DNA of 20,251 nt. Origin: an uncultured Chloroflexota bacterium (GTDB taxonomy: Bacteria > Chloroflexota > Dehalococcoidia > CAUJGQ01). Below the pieces are notes generated by a model that saw nothing but the letters and a program-made list of their open reading frames with translations, was not told where the DNA came from and did not search any database. Shown one piece after another: positions 5,749-12,763 of this stretch. Made by a program: the position numbers and the translations under genes. The number at the start of each line of letters is the position of its first letter. The stretch's first letter is position 1. Location: positions 1 through 20,251 of the forward strand of contig CALFMN010000185.1 of NCBI GenBank assembly GCA_937879875.1, in the 5' to 3' direction.

Positions 5749-5862
5749 TTATCCCTGGCGCTGCTTGTGCTTCGGGATCTGACAAATCACGCGCAGCACG
5801 CCGTGCCGGCGGATCAGCTTGCACTTTTCGCAGCGCGGCTTTACCGACGCCTGCACTTTCAT
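5749..5862 (-). CDS. rpmJ: 50S ribosomal protein L36, zinc form
   Basis: This 37-residue protein is L36, a small 50S subunit protein that holds rRNA helices near the L16 region. It reads MKVQASVKPRCEKCKLIRRH and continues with a second Cys (VICQIPKH) and the ending HKQRQG, so the Cys2-Cys-His zinc site is complete. GGGAG lies 9 nt before the ATG at 5862. A longer in-frame extension to 5961 has no family support. Its place between infA and rpsM is typical. Confidence 0.96.
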   Translation of the reverse strand: MKVQASVKPRCEKCKLIRRHGVLRVICQIPKHKQRQG

Positions 5863-5983
5863 CCGGACTGACTCCCATCGGCGTGGGCAACCATACGGCT
5901 CACGCCTGTAAACATGCGACGCCGCGGCGCACACGAAGACGCGCCGCGCCGGGCGCTCCAAACACCAATGTTAGCACAGCGTT

Positions 5984-6202
5984 CTACTTGAAGCGATAGG
6001 TGATACGCCCACGCGAGAGGTCGTAGGGCGAAAGCTCCACCAGCACGCGGTCCCCGGGCAGGATGCGAATGAAATGCAGCCGGATCTTGCCGGAGATGTG
6101 CGCCAGCACCTCGTGGCCGTTCGCCAGCTCAACTTTGAACATGGCGTTCGGCAAGGGCTCTCTCACCGTGCCTTCGACTTCTATGCCATCTTTCTTTGCC
6201 AT
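5984..6202 (-). CDS. infA: Translation initiation factor IF-1
   Basis: IF-1 is a 72-residue OB-fold protein that binds the 30S A site during initiation. It starts MAKKDGIEVEGTVREPLPNAMFKVEL, then NGHEVLAHISGKIRLHFIRILPGDRVLVELSPYDLSRGRITYRFK, and is full length. A GGGG-rich sequence directly precedes the ATG. A candidate sigma-70-like promoter lies about 70 nt upstream in the map-infA gap. The gene heads the infA-rpmJ-rpsM-rpsK-rpsD-rpoA-rplQ series. Confidence 0.97.
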   Translation of the reverse strand: MAKKDGIEVEGTVREPLPNAMFKVELANGHEVLAHISGKIRLHFIRILPGDRVLVELSPYDLSRGRITYRFK

Positions 6203-6269
6203 ATCCCCCCACGGTATCTGCTGCCTGCTTGCATGCCCGTGCGCAGCCGCCTCATGCGCGCTGCTTCAC

Positions 6270-6298
6270 ATACTATTCTTGCCGATCGGCCGGGTCAC
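6270..6298 (-). promoter_or_regulatory. Candidate promoter for infA and the alpha operon
   Basis: On the minus strand GTGACC (6298-6293) and TAGTAT (6275-6270) each match 4 of 6 bases of the sigma-70 -35 and -10 consensus, with the ideal 17-nt spacer. The spacer contains the perfect palindrome GCCGATCGGC (6290-6281), a possible operator. The -35 overlaps the map stop codon. This is one of the few AT-enriched spots in the map-infA gap. It is a pattern match only. Confidence 0.35.
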
Positions 6299-7056
6299 GG
6301 CAGCGTCAGCACCTCGGCGCCGTTCTCGGTGATCGCGATCGTGTGCTCGAAGTGCGCCGAGAGGCTGCCGTCCGCCGTCGAGACCGTCCAGCGGTCCGGC
6401 TGCTCCTGTGTGAGATAGGTGCCGACGTTCACCATCGGCTCGATGGCGATCACCCAGCCCGGCCGCAGGATACGCCCCGTACCCGGATCGCCGTAGTTCG
6501 GGATCTGCGGCTCTTCATGCATGCGCCGTCCCACCCCGTGCCCCGCGTACTCGCGCACGACACTGTAGCCGCGTGACTCGGCGTACTGCTGAATCGTGGC
6601 GCCGATGTCGCCAATGCGTGCGCCGCTGTGCGCCGCGCCGATGCCGGCCTGCAGGGCTCCTCGTGTCGTCTCGATCAGCCGCGCGGCCTCAGCCGAAACC
6701 GTGCCGCAGGGCACGGTGACGGCCGTATCGCCGACGAAGCCTTTGTAGGTCGCGCCCAGGTCGAGCGAAACGATGTCGCCGTCCTTCAGCACGCGGCTGC
6801 CGGGGATGCCATGCACGATCTGCTCGTTGATCGAGACACAGACGGTCGCAGGATAGGGCGGCTTGCCGCCCGGCGCGTAGTTGAGGAAGGTCGGCATCAC
6901 GCCGCGGCGCTTGTATTCATCGAGCACGATCTGGTCGAGCTCGCGGATGACCAGGCCGGGCCGTACGGCCTTGACGAGCAGTTGCAGCACCTCGCCGGCG
7001 TGCCGGCCTGCCTCGCGCATGATCTTCAGTTCGTCGCGTGACTTGATCTCGACCAC
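6295..7056 (-). CDS. map: Methionine aminopeptidase, type I
   Basis: The enzyme removes the initiator methionine from nascent proteins. Counting from the GTG at 7056, the five metal ligands are Asp99 (SLDLG), Asp110 (FVGD), His173 (GHGVG), Glu206 (IEP) and Glu237 (FEHT), with His82 in VHGIPG; all are present. Length is 253, as usual for the family. The start is uncertain: an ATG at 7149 would add 31 Arg-rich residues and overlap adk by 20 nt. The GTG gives the familiar EIKSRDELKIMREAG start with a GGCGGAAG upstream. The gene follows adk, as in many spc operons. Confidence 0.93.
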   Translation of the reverse strand: MVEIKSRDELKIMREAGRHAGEVLQLLVKAVRPGLVIRELDQIVLDEYKRRGVMPTFLNYAPGGKPPYPATVCVSINEQIVHGIPGSRVLKDGDIVSLDLGATYKGFVGDTAVTVPCGTVSAEAARLIETTRGALQAGIGAAHSGARIGDIGATIQQYAESRGYSVVREYAGHGVGRRMHEEPQIPNYGDPGTGRILRPGWVIAIEPMVNVGTYLTQEQPDRWTVSTADGSLSAHFEHTIAITENGAEVLTLP

Positions 7057-7129
7057 GGCTTCCGCCTGCCTCCGCGCCTCGCGCAGCTCTGTGCCGTTCG
7101 CCCAGCGTCGCCGGCGCGGCAGCGAGAGG

Positions 7130-7798
7130 TTAAACCTTCGCGTCATCATGCAGTTCCCGCACGGCCGCGATCAGTTCGCGTCCGACCGCAGCCGGCGCCT
7201 GTTCGCCGTTCACCCGTTTCAGCTTGCCCTGGCCCTGATAGTACTCCACCAGCGGCAGCGTCTGGTTGAAGAACACCTGCAAGCGCTCGCGCGCCGTTTC
7301 CGGCTTGTCATCGACGCGCTGATACAGCTCGCCGCCGCAGATATCGCAGACGCCGGCGACCCTGGGCGGATGCGTGACCTCGTGGAAGACGTGCAGGCCG
7401 TTGTTCTTGCAGATCAGCCGTCCCGAGAGGCGCGTCATCAACTCGGGCTCGGAAACCTCGATGTAGAGCGCGACGTCGATCGCCTTCCCCTCGCGGGCGA
7501 AGGCGGCGTCGAGCGCTTTCGCCTGCTCGAGCGTGCGCGGGAAGCCATCCAGCATCGCGCCGTTCGCCGCATCCGCTTCGGCCAGCCGCTCCAAAAACAT
7601 GCGGATGGTCACGTCGTCCGGGACGAGCTGGCCCTTGTCGTAGTACGAGCGGACCAGCTCTGCCAGCTCGGTCTGCTGCGTGCGCACGGCACGAAACAGA
7701 TCGCCGGAGGCGATCTGCGGCAGGCCGGTTTCGCGCATCAGCGTTTCGGCCTGGGTGCCTTTGCCGGCGCCCGGAGCGCCGAGGAGGAGGATGTACAT
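7130..7798 (-). CDS. adk: Adenylate kinase, long form with atypical zinc LID
   Basis: The enzyme interconverts ATP + AMP and 2 ADP. The P-loop GAPGAGKGTQ (7-16), the AMP site SGDLFR (31-36), DGFPRT (84-89) and the Arg-rich LID flank (RVDDKPETARERL, 161-173) are all present in 222 residues. The LID carries Cys130, Cys151 and Cys154. The position of the usual second cysteine of the first CxxC pair is Asn133, and the LID appears one residue longer, so His136 or His139 may be the fourth ligand. The ATG at 7798 has only a weak SD; secY ends 33 nt upstream. Confidence 0.96.
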   Translation of the reverse strand: MYILLLGAPGAGKGTQAETLMRETGLPQIASGDLFRAVRTQQTELAELVRSYYDKGQLVPDDVTIRMFLERLAEADAANGAMLDGFPRTLEQAKALDAAFAREGKAIDVALYIEVSEPELMTRLSGRLICKNNGLHVFHEVTHPPRVAGVCDICGGELYQRVDDKPETARERLQVFFNQTLPLVEYYQGQGKLKRVNGEQAPAAVGRELIAAVRELHDDAKV

Positions 7799-7831
7799 GC
7801 GTCCGTCCGGTACGGCGCGTTCGAGCGCCGG

Positions 7832-9184
7832 CTAGCGAATAAAGCCCTCGTAATTGCGCATCAAGAGCTGCGCCTCCAGCTGCTTCATCGTGTCGATCAC
7901 GACGCCGACGACGATCAGAAAGCCTGTGGCGCTGATCGTCAGCGCCTGCACGCCGGTGAGTCGCGTGGCGATGTACGGCACGATCGAAACGACGCCCAGG
8001 AACAGCGCCCCCGCCCAGGTGATGCGGAAGAGCACACGATTGATGTATTCCGAGGTCGGCCGGCCGGGCCGGATGCCGGGGATGAAGCCGCCCTGCTTTT
8101 GCAGATTCTCGGCCACGTTCTGCTGCTGGAAGACGATGATCGTGTAGAAGAACGTGAACACCATCACCAGGAAGAAGACGGCGACCTGGTAGACCACACC
8201 GTTGGGCTGGAACGCCGTCTGCATCCAGTGGGCAACGTCGCGCACCCAGCCGGTGGCCGAGGTGGCGAAGTACTGCGCGATGAAGCTCGGCAGGATCATC
8301 AGCGAGAAGGCGAAGAGCAGCGGGATCATGCCCGCCGAGTTCACCTTGAGCGGGATATAGGTCTGGCCCGACTGACGGTACATGCGGCCGCCGCGGAACA
8401 CGCTGCGCGAGTATTGCACCGGCACGCGCCGCGTCGCCTCGTTGAAGATGACGATGCAGATGATCAGGATGAACGTCATCACCGCAAGCAGCATGATTGC
8501 GGCCACGCCGGAGGCCGAGAAGACGTTGTTGCCGGCGAGGCTGGGAATGCCCGCCACGATGCCGCCGAAGATCAGGATCGAGATGCCGTTGCCGATGCCC
8601 TTTTCGGTGATTAGTTCGCCGATCCAGATCGAAAACAGCGTGCCCGCAAGCACCGAGGCCAGCGTGGCGACGGTCGGCACGAAGCTGGAGGCGCTGAACA
8701 GACCGAAATCGCGCAGCACCGGCCCGGCCGCCGTGCTGGTGCGCGTGAGCAGCGAGAGCTGGGCGTAGGCCTGGAACAGGCAGAGCGGCACCGTCAACCA
8801 GTGGGTGTAGAGCTGGATCTGGTTCTGGCCGCGCTCGCCCTCTTTCGATAGGGCCTGCAGGCGCGGCACCACCGGTACGAGGATCTGCATCACGATTGAG
8901 GCCGTGATGTACGGATAGACGCCGGTGGTGGCGACACTCAGGCGGCGCAGTGTATTGCCGCTGAACACGTTCAGAAAACCGAGCACCGCGTTGCCGTTGA
9001 AGGCATCGGTGAGCGCGGCCTGGTTGACGTTCGGCAACGGCACGTGCGCGATCGCGCGGAACACCACCAGCATGGCGAACGTAAAGAGCAGTTTCTCCCG
9101 CACGTCCGGCTGGCGGAATGCATCGATACAGGCTTGCAGCAGACGCGGGCGATTGCCCTGTGACGCCGTCGGCGGCTGTGCCAC
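7832..9184 (-). CDS. secY: Preprotein translocase subunit SecY
   Basis: SecY is the membrane channel of the Sec translocase. The 450-residue protein shows about ten hydrophobic segments, a cytoplasmic N-terminus, GVYPYITASIVMQIL (88-102), EKGIGNGISILIFGGI (194-209), RRVPVQY (252-258), VNSAGMIPLLFAF (281-293), QQQNVAENLQKQGGFIPGIR (353-372) and the C-terminal DTMKQLEAQLLMRNYEGFIR. I set the start at GTG 9184, one base past the rplO stop, preceded by GGAGGGG. The open frame extends further into rplO without an ATG that fits. It is in its normal place after rplO. Confidence 0.96.
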   Translation of the reverse strand: MAQPPTASQGNRPRLLQACIDAFRQPDVREKLLFTFAMLVVFRAIAHVPLPNVNQAALTDAFNGNAVLGFLNVFSGNTLRRLSVATTGVYPYITASIVMQILVPVVPRLQALSKEGERGQNQIQLYTHWLTVPLCLFQAYAQLSLLTRTSTAAGPVLRDFGLFSASSFVPTVATLASVLAGTLFSIWIGELITEKGIGNGISILIFGGIVAGIPSLAGNNVFSASGVAAIMLLAVMTFILIICIVIFNEATRRVPVQYSRSVFRGGRMYRQSGQTYIPLKVNSAGMIPLLFAFSLMILPSFIAQYFATSATGWVRDVAHWMQTAFQPNGVVYQVAVFFLVMVFTFFYTIIVFQQQNVAENLQKQGGFIPGIRPGRPTSEYINRVLFRITWAGALFLGVVSIVPYIATRLTGVQALTISATGFLIVVGVVIDTMKQLEAQLLMRNYEGFIR

Positions 9185-9185
9185 C

Positions 9186-9695
9186 CTACCCCTCCTCGGT
9201 CTCCGCTGCCGCCTCCGACGCCTCGAGCTCTGGAGTCTCCGCGACCGGCCTCGGCTCCAGTTCGTCCACGGTGCCGCCCGCCGCCTCGATCTTTTGCCGC
9301 GCCGCCGCCGTGAAGCGCTGCGCACGCACGGTCAAGGCCTGCGTCAGTTCGCCGTCGCCCAGAACTTTGAGCGGCTTGTTGCCGTGATTGATCACGCCTG
9401 CCGCGATCAGCGACTCCTGCGTCACGAGACTGCCGGCGGGCAAATCGGCGAGCTGCCGCAAATTCACCCACTCGTACTCGACGCGGAAGATGTTGGTGAA
9501 GCCGCGCTTGCGCGCCATGCGCCGCACGAGCGGCAACTGGCCGCCCTCGAAGCCGAGGCGGATGTCATTGCCGCTGCGGGCTTTCTGGCCCTTGAGGCCC
9601 TTGCCGGCGTACGTGCCCTTGCCCGATGCGTTGCCGCGACCGACGCGGATCCGCCGGTGCCGCGCCCCCGGCGCGGAAAGCTGACTGAGATCCAC
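9186..9695 (-). CDS. rplO: 50S ribosomal protein L15 with short acidic tail
   Basis: L15 is a late-assembly 50S protein whose extended N-terminus enters the rRNA core. The first part has GARHRRIRVGRGNASGKGTY and GKGLKGQKARSG (to about residue 42), then FEGGQLPLVRRMARKRGFTN. The globular domain runs to about residue 145. Residues 146-169 add an acidic Ala/Glu tail ending AAAETEEG, making 169 residues against a usual 145-150. The start is GTG at 9695; a GGAG that overlaps the rpmD stop lies 10 nt upstream. secY begins one base after its stop. Confidence 0.95.
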   Translation of the reverse strand: MDLSQLSAPGARHRRIRVGRGNASGKGTYAGKGLKGQKARSGNDIRLGFEGGQLPLVRRMARKRGFTNIFRVEYEWVNLRQLADLPAGSLVTQESLIAAGVINHGNKPLKVLGDGELTQALTVRAQRFTAAARQKIEAAGGTVDELEPRPVAETPELEASEAAAETEEG

Positions 9696-9702
9696 GACGT
9701 CG

Positions 9703-9903
9703 CTACTCCTGCTCTGCGCCCTCTTCGCCGTTTTCGATGACGACCAGATGCCGGACTTTGTGGATCATACCACGCACCGTCCGGCTGTCGGAAAATTCGA
9801 CCGTCTGCCCGAGCTTCCTGAAGCCGAGCGAGCGGATCGTCTGCTTCTGGTCCTCTTTGCAGCCGATCGAGCTGCGTTTCCAGGTGATTCGTACTGTGCC
9901 CAC
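9703..9903 (-). CDS. rpmD: 50S ribosomal protein L30
   Basis: This 66-residue protein matches L30 in RITWKRSSIGCKEDQKQTIRSLG and TVEFSDSRTVRGMIHKVRHLVVIE, with a short acidic end. The start is GTG at 9903 with GGGAG about 9 nt upstream; no in-frame ATG lies nearby. It sits between rpsE and rplO, its standard position, 7 nt before the rplO start. Confidence 0.95.
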   Translation of the reverse strand: MGTVRITWKRSSIGCKEDQKQTIRSLGFRKLGQTVEFSDSRTVRGMIHKVRHLVVIENGEEGAEQE

Positions 9904-9942
9904 CGGGCCTGCTCCCGCCAGTATTTGCGGCGTTGCTCCGCG

Positions 9943-10866
9943 CTACTCCGAGCCTTCGACCGGCTCGCCGCTCTCCGCCTCGGCCGTGGAGGTGGCCGGC
10001 GAAGGCGTCTCTGGCTCTTGCACCGGCGGCGGAATCGTCGCCGGCTCGGCTGTGACGGCCTCGGCCTGCGGCTCGATGGCAGAGAGCTGCGGCGCCACGG
10101 TTTCGGTCTGCGGCGCGCTGATCGTGCCTTCCGGCGCCAGCGGCGTCACCGGCTCTTCGGCGGGCACGGCAGGCGCAGCTGGTGCGCCGCCCTGCGGCCG
10201 TTCGAAGCGCTCGCCGCGGTCACTCCGTTCAAACCGATCCGGCCGCGGGCCGCGATCGCCCCGCTCACCGCGGTCGCCGTTGCGATCGCCGCGGCGGCCG
10301 TTGCCGTCACGGTCGCGCGGCACGCGCACCACCGGCGGCTTGCCCTGACGAGTCACCTGCTCGACCGGCGCGGCCGCTGCCTCAGCGCGGATGCGCCGCG
10401 CATCGTCCGGGTGGCGCAGGGCGGACAGCCCCTGGACCGTGGCACGCACGACGTTGATCGCGTTCGAGCTGCCCAGCGACTTCGCCAGCACGTCCTTGAC
10501 GCCCGCCACTTCCATCACGGCGCGCACGCCGCCGCCGGCGATTACGCCGGTGCCGGCGGATGCGGGCTTCATCAAGACTTTGGCCGCGCCGAAGCGGGCG
10601 AGGATCGGATGCGCGATCGTGCTGCCGTTCATCGGCACGCGGATCAGGTTTTTCCGCGCGATCGTGGCGCCCTTGCGGATCGCTTCGGGCACCTCATTCG
10701 CCTTGCCCATGCCGGCGCCGACGCCGCCGCGCCCGTCGCCCACGACGACCAGGGCGCTGAAGCTGAAGCGCCGTCCACCTTTCACGACCTTGGACACGCG
10801 ATTGATGTAGACGACCTTTTCGGTCAGATCCGAGTCTCGCGAACCGCCGCGCTCGCCTGTGGTCAT
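9943..10866 (-). CDS. rpsE: 30S ribosomal protein S5 with long RG-rich and acidic tail
   Basis: S5 lines the mRNA entry channel and supports decoding fidelity. Residues 1 to about 165 are a complete S5: EKVVYINRVSKVVKGGRRFS, VVGDGRGGVGAGMGKANEVPEAI, GTGVIAGGGVRAVMEVAGV and KSLGSSNAINVVRAT. The family usually ends here, but this protein is 307 residues. About 181-226 are Arg/Gly/Asp-rich (RRGDRNGDRGERGDRG, SDRGERFERPQGG), like disordered RNA-binding segments. About 227-307 are Ala/Pro/Glu-rich and acidic. The ATG at 10866 follows AGGGG by 5 nt. The open frame to 11064 overlaps rplR and is rejected. Confidence 0.96.
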   Translation of the reverse strand: MTTGERGGSRDSDLTEKVVYINRVSKVVKGGRRFSFSALVVVGDGRGGVGAGMGKANEVPEAIRKGATIARKNLIRVPMNGSTIAHPILARFGAAKVLMKPASAGTGVIAGGGVRAVMEVAGVKDVLAKSLGSSNAINVVRATVQGLSALRHPDDARRIRAEAAAAPVEQVTRQGKPPVVRVPRDRDGNGRRGDRNGDRGERGDRGPRPDRFERSDRGERFERPQGGAPAAPAVPAEEPVTPLAPEGTISAPQTETVAPQLSAIEPQAEAVTAEPATIPPPVQEPETPSPATSTAEAESGEPVEGSE

Positions 10867-10930
10867 GACCGCCCCTTTTGCTTGATAGACCGAGACGCGC
10901 GCAACGCTTCTCCGCCTACGCTCCCGTCGC

Positions 10931-11296
10931 TCAGAACTGTAGGCCGCCCTTGCGAGCGGCGTCGGCCAGCGCCTTGACGCGGCCGTGATAGAGAAAGCCG
11001 CCGCGGTCGAACACAACCGCCGAGATGCCCGCTGCCCGCGCCTTACGCGCGATCGCGGCGCCAACCAGCTCGGCGCGGGCCGACTTCGCCTTGCCCCGCG
11101 CCTCGCCGGCGACCTCAGCGTCGCGATCCGACGCGGCGACCAGCGTGTGGCCGCGCACGTCGTCGATCACCTGCGCGTAGATGTGGTTCAGGCTGCGGAA
11201 CACCGCCAGCCGCGGCCGCTGGGTGATGCCGCGCACGCGCCGGCGCACGCGGTAGTGGCGGCGAATGCGCTGCTCGCGGCCGGTCTTGACTGCCAT
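10931..11296 (-). CDS. rplR: 50S ribosomal protein L18
   Basis: L18 binds 5S rRNA with L5 in the central protuberance. The 121-residue protein has a basic N-terminus (REQRIRRHYRVRRRV), RPRLAVFRSLNHIYAQVIDD, a middle with VGAAIARKARAAGISAVVFDRGG and the typical end YHGRVKALADAARKGGLQF. GAGGGG lies 8 nt before the ATG. It lies between rplF and rpsE. Confidence 0.97.
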   Translation of the reverse strand: MAVKTGREQRIRRHYRVRRRVRGITQRPRLAVFRSLNHIYAQVIDDVRGHTLVAASDRDAEVAGEARGKAKSARAELVGAAIARKARAAGISAVVFDRGGFLYHGRVKALADAARKGGLQF

Positions 11297-11332
11297 CGCG
11301 TTAACCCCTCGCCCATGAGCCGGGCGTGTCGC

Positions 11333-11890
11333 TTACTTCTTGCCGCCCTTACCGCCCTTGCCGGCCTTGCCGGCCTTGCGGCGCACGTTCTCGCCCTGAT
11401 AGCGGATGCCCTTGCCCTTGTACGGCTCCGGCTTGCGGATCGCGCGGATGTTCGCCGCGACCTGGCCAACCAGCTCTTTGTCAATGCCCTCGACGCGGAT
11501 GCGGTTGTTGCCCTCTACGCCGAAGTTGATGCCCGCGGGCGGGGTGATTTCGACCGGGTGCGAGAAGCCAAGCGCCAGCGTCAGCATCTGCCCCTGCTGC
11601 GCCACGCGGTAGCCGACACCCTGAATCTCCAGCACTTTGGTGAAGCCGGTCGAGACACCGGTGACCATGTTGGCGACGAGCGTGCGGCTCAGGCCGTGCA
11701 GGGCGCGGTGGCGCGGCTCGTCGTCCGGGCGGCTGACCAGGATGGTGCCGTCCTGCTGCTCAACGCTGATCTCTTCGGGCAACTCGCGCTGCAGTTGCCC
11801 TTTCGGGCCTTTCACGGTGACACGGTTGCCCTGGATCTGCACGGTGACGCCGCTGACGACCGGGATCGGCTGGCGGCCGATGCGTGACAT
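11333..11890 (-). CDS. rplF: 50S ribosomal protein L6
   Basis: L6 lies near the factor-binding site of the 50S subunit. The 185-residue protein starts MSRIGRQPIPVVSGVTVQI and has KGPKGQLQREL, VEGIDKELVGQVAANIRAI and KPEPYKGKGIRYQGE, the two-domain L6 pattern. The end is a Lys/Gly run (KAGKAGKGGKGGKK) encoded by short GC-rich repeats, a few residues longer than usual. AAGGAG lies 8 nt before the ATG. Confidence 0.97.
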   Translation of the reverse strand: MSRIGRQPIPVVSGVTVQIQGNRVTVKGPKGQLQRELPEEISVEQQDGTILVSRPDDEPRHRALHGLSRTLVANMVTGVSTGFTKVLEIQGVGYRVAQQGQMLTLALGFSHPVEITPPAGINFGVEGNNRIRVEGIDKELVGQVAANIRAIRKPEPYKGKGIRYQGENVRRKAGKAGKGGKGGKK

Positions 11891-11915
11891 AACAACAACT
11901 CCTTCGCGGGCGCTG

Positions 11916-12332
11916 CTACCAGACGTAGCAGAGCACCTCGCCGCCGGTCTGCCTGCGCCAAGCCTGCTGTCCGGTCATGATACCCTGCGGCGTCGAGAGG
12001 ATGGCGATGCCCAGACCGCCGTATACCCGCGGAATCTCCCGCTTCTGCACATAGACGCGCAGGCCCGGCTTGCTCACGCGCTGGATGCCGGTGAGCACCG
12101 GCTCGCGGCGGCCCGTGTAGTTGAGATGAACGCGCATCACCTTGTGCGGGCCGCGGCCGCGCTTGTCTTTCTCTTCCACCAGCTCGAAATCGCGGATGTA
12201 ATGCTCTTCCTTGAGCACCTGGGCGATCGCTGTCTTGACCTTCGAGGCGGGCATCGAGGTCACGTCGTGCCGCGCCATCACGGCATTGCGGATACGCGTG
12301 AGCATATCGGCAACGGGGTCGGTCATATTCAT
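11916..12332 (-). CDS. rpsH: 30S ribosomal protein S8
   Basis: S8 is a primary binder of 16S rRNA helix 21 and, in E. coli, represses the spc operon. The 138-residue protein starts MNMTDPVADMLTRIRNAVMARH and ends with GLGIAILSTPQGIMTG and TGGEVLCYVW, both diagnostic. The first ATG (12332) lies 9 nt after GAGGA and is preferred over the ATG two codons on. The 154-nt gap upstream (12333-12486) is the longest in the spc part and includes a GGCGGC/GCCGCC hairpin at 12411-12427. Confidence 0.97.
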   Translation of the reverse strand: MNMTDPVADMLTRIRNAVMARHDVTSMPASKVKTAIAQVLKEEHYIRDFELVEEKDKRGRGPHKVMRVHLNYTGRREPVLTGIQRVSKPGLRVYVQKREIPRVYGGLGIAILSTPQGIMTGQQAWRRQTGGEVLCYVW

Positions 12333-12486
12333 CGGGTCGGTTCCTCTCTCAACCGGGTCCGTGCAGGGGTCTCCGTCGCGATCCTCGACGGACGCACGCT
12401 GCGCGGTGCTGGCGGCTTCACGCCGCCCATCGGCTCGTGTGCGCTCAACAATCTGCTACCAGCTCGATGCCGATTCAACATCTCGC

Positions 12487-12672
12487 TTACCAGCTCGATT
12501 TCATGACCCCCGGAATCTGGCCCTGGTGCGCGAGCGTGCGGAAGCAGATGCGGCACATGCCGAACTTGCGCATGTAGCCGCGCGGCCGGCCGCACAGCTT
12601 GCAGCGGTTCTTGCGCCGCGTCGAGTACTTCGGCGTACGCAGCGACTTGACGATCTGGCTAACCTTGGCCAC
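12487..12672 (-). CDS. rpsN: 30S ribosomal protein S14, zinc-binding type Z
   Basis: The 61-residue protein is the short zinc form of S14, located in the 30S head. It reads AKVSQIVKSLRTPKYSTRRK, then two cysteine pairs (CKLCGRPRGYMRKFGMCRIC), and ends GQIPGVMKSSW. The start is GTG at 12672, after AGGAGA with about 6 nt spacing. Extending to 12702 would run the frame into the CRISPR-like repeat, whose ATTGAAAC end lies 16 nt upstream of the GTG. The family position between rplE and rpsH is kept. Confidence 0.96.
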   Translation of the reverse strand: MAKVSQIVKSLRTPKYSTRRKNRCKLCGRPRGYMRKFGMCRICFRTLAHQGQIPGVMKSSW

Positions 12673-12688
12673 GCTCGCTCTCCTGCCT

Positions 12689-12725
12689 GTTTCAATCCTC
12701 ACCCGGCGGTGAGGCCGGGTGCGAC
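12689..12725 (-). repeat. Solo CRISPR-direct-repeat-like element upstream of rpsN
   Basis: The 37-bp sequence is identical to the copy at 4639-4675: GTCGCACCCGGC, loop CTCACC, GCCGGGTGAGGATTGAAAC in the mRNA sense. Its ATTGAAAC end is 16 nt upstream of the rpsN GTG, so the intervening bases hold only the Shine-Dalgarno. The rplE stop lies downstream in window coordinates, 38 nt from the other end. It is a single copy with no array. Confidence 0.8.
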
Positions 12726-12763
12726 CACGAGTGCAAATCCTTCGACGGCTTCGCTACCTCGCT

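Noticed and set aside
7057..7149. Longer start of map at ATG 7149
   Set aside because: It overlaps adk by 20 nt, adds 31 Arg-rich residues without family match, and has no clear SD. It cannot be fully excluded.
6881..8614. Plus-strand open frame of 577 codons opposite map, adk and secY
   Set aside because: It is an antisense shadow. The minus-strand genes have full catalytic motifs, and the plus frame is a low-complexity Arg/Asp/His-rich sequence.
12673..12702. Extended rpsN start inside the CRISPR-like repeat
   Set aside because: The added residues come from translating the repeat and have no S14 similarity; the GTG at 12672 has a strong SD.
1551..12725. A CRISPR array
   Set aside because: The three repeat copies are thousands of bases apart with conserved genes between them. 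There is no spacer periodicity and no cas gene in the window, so they are solo repeats only.
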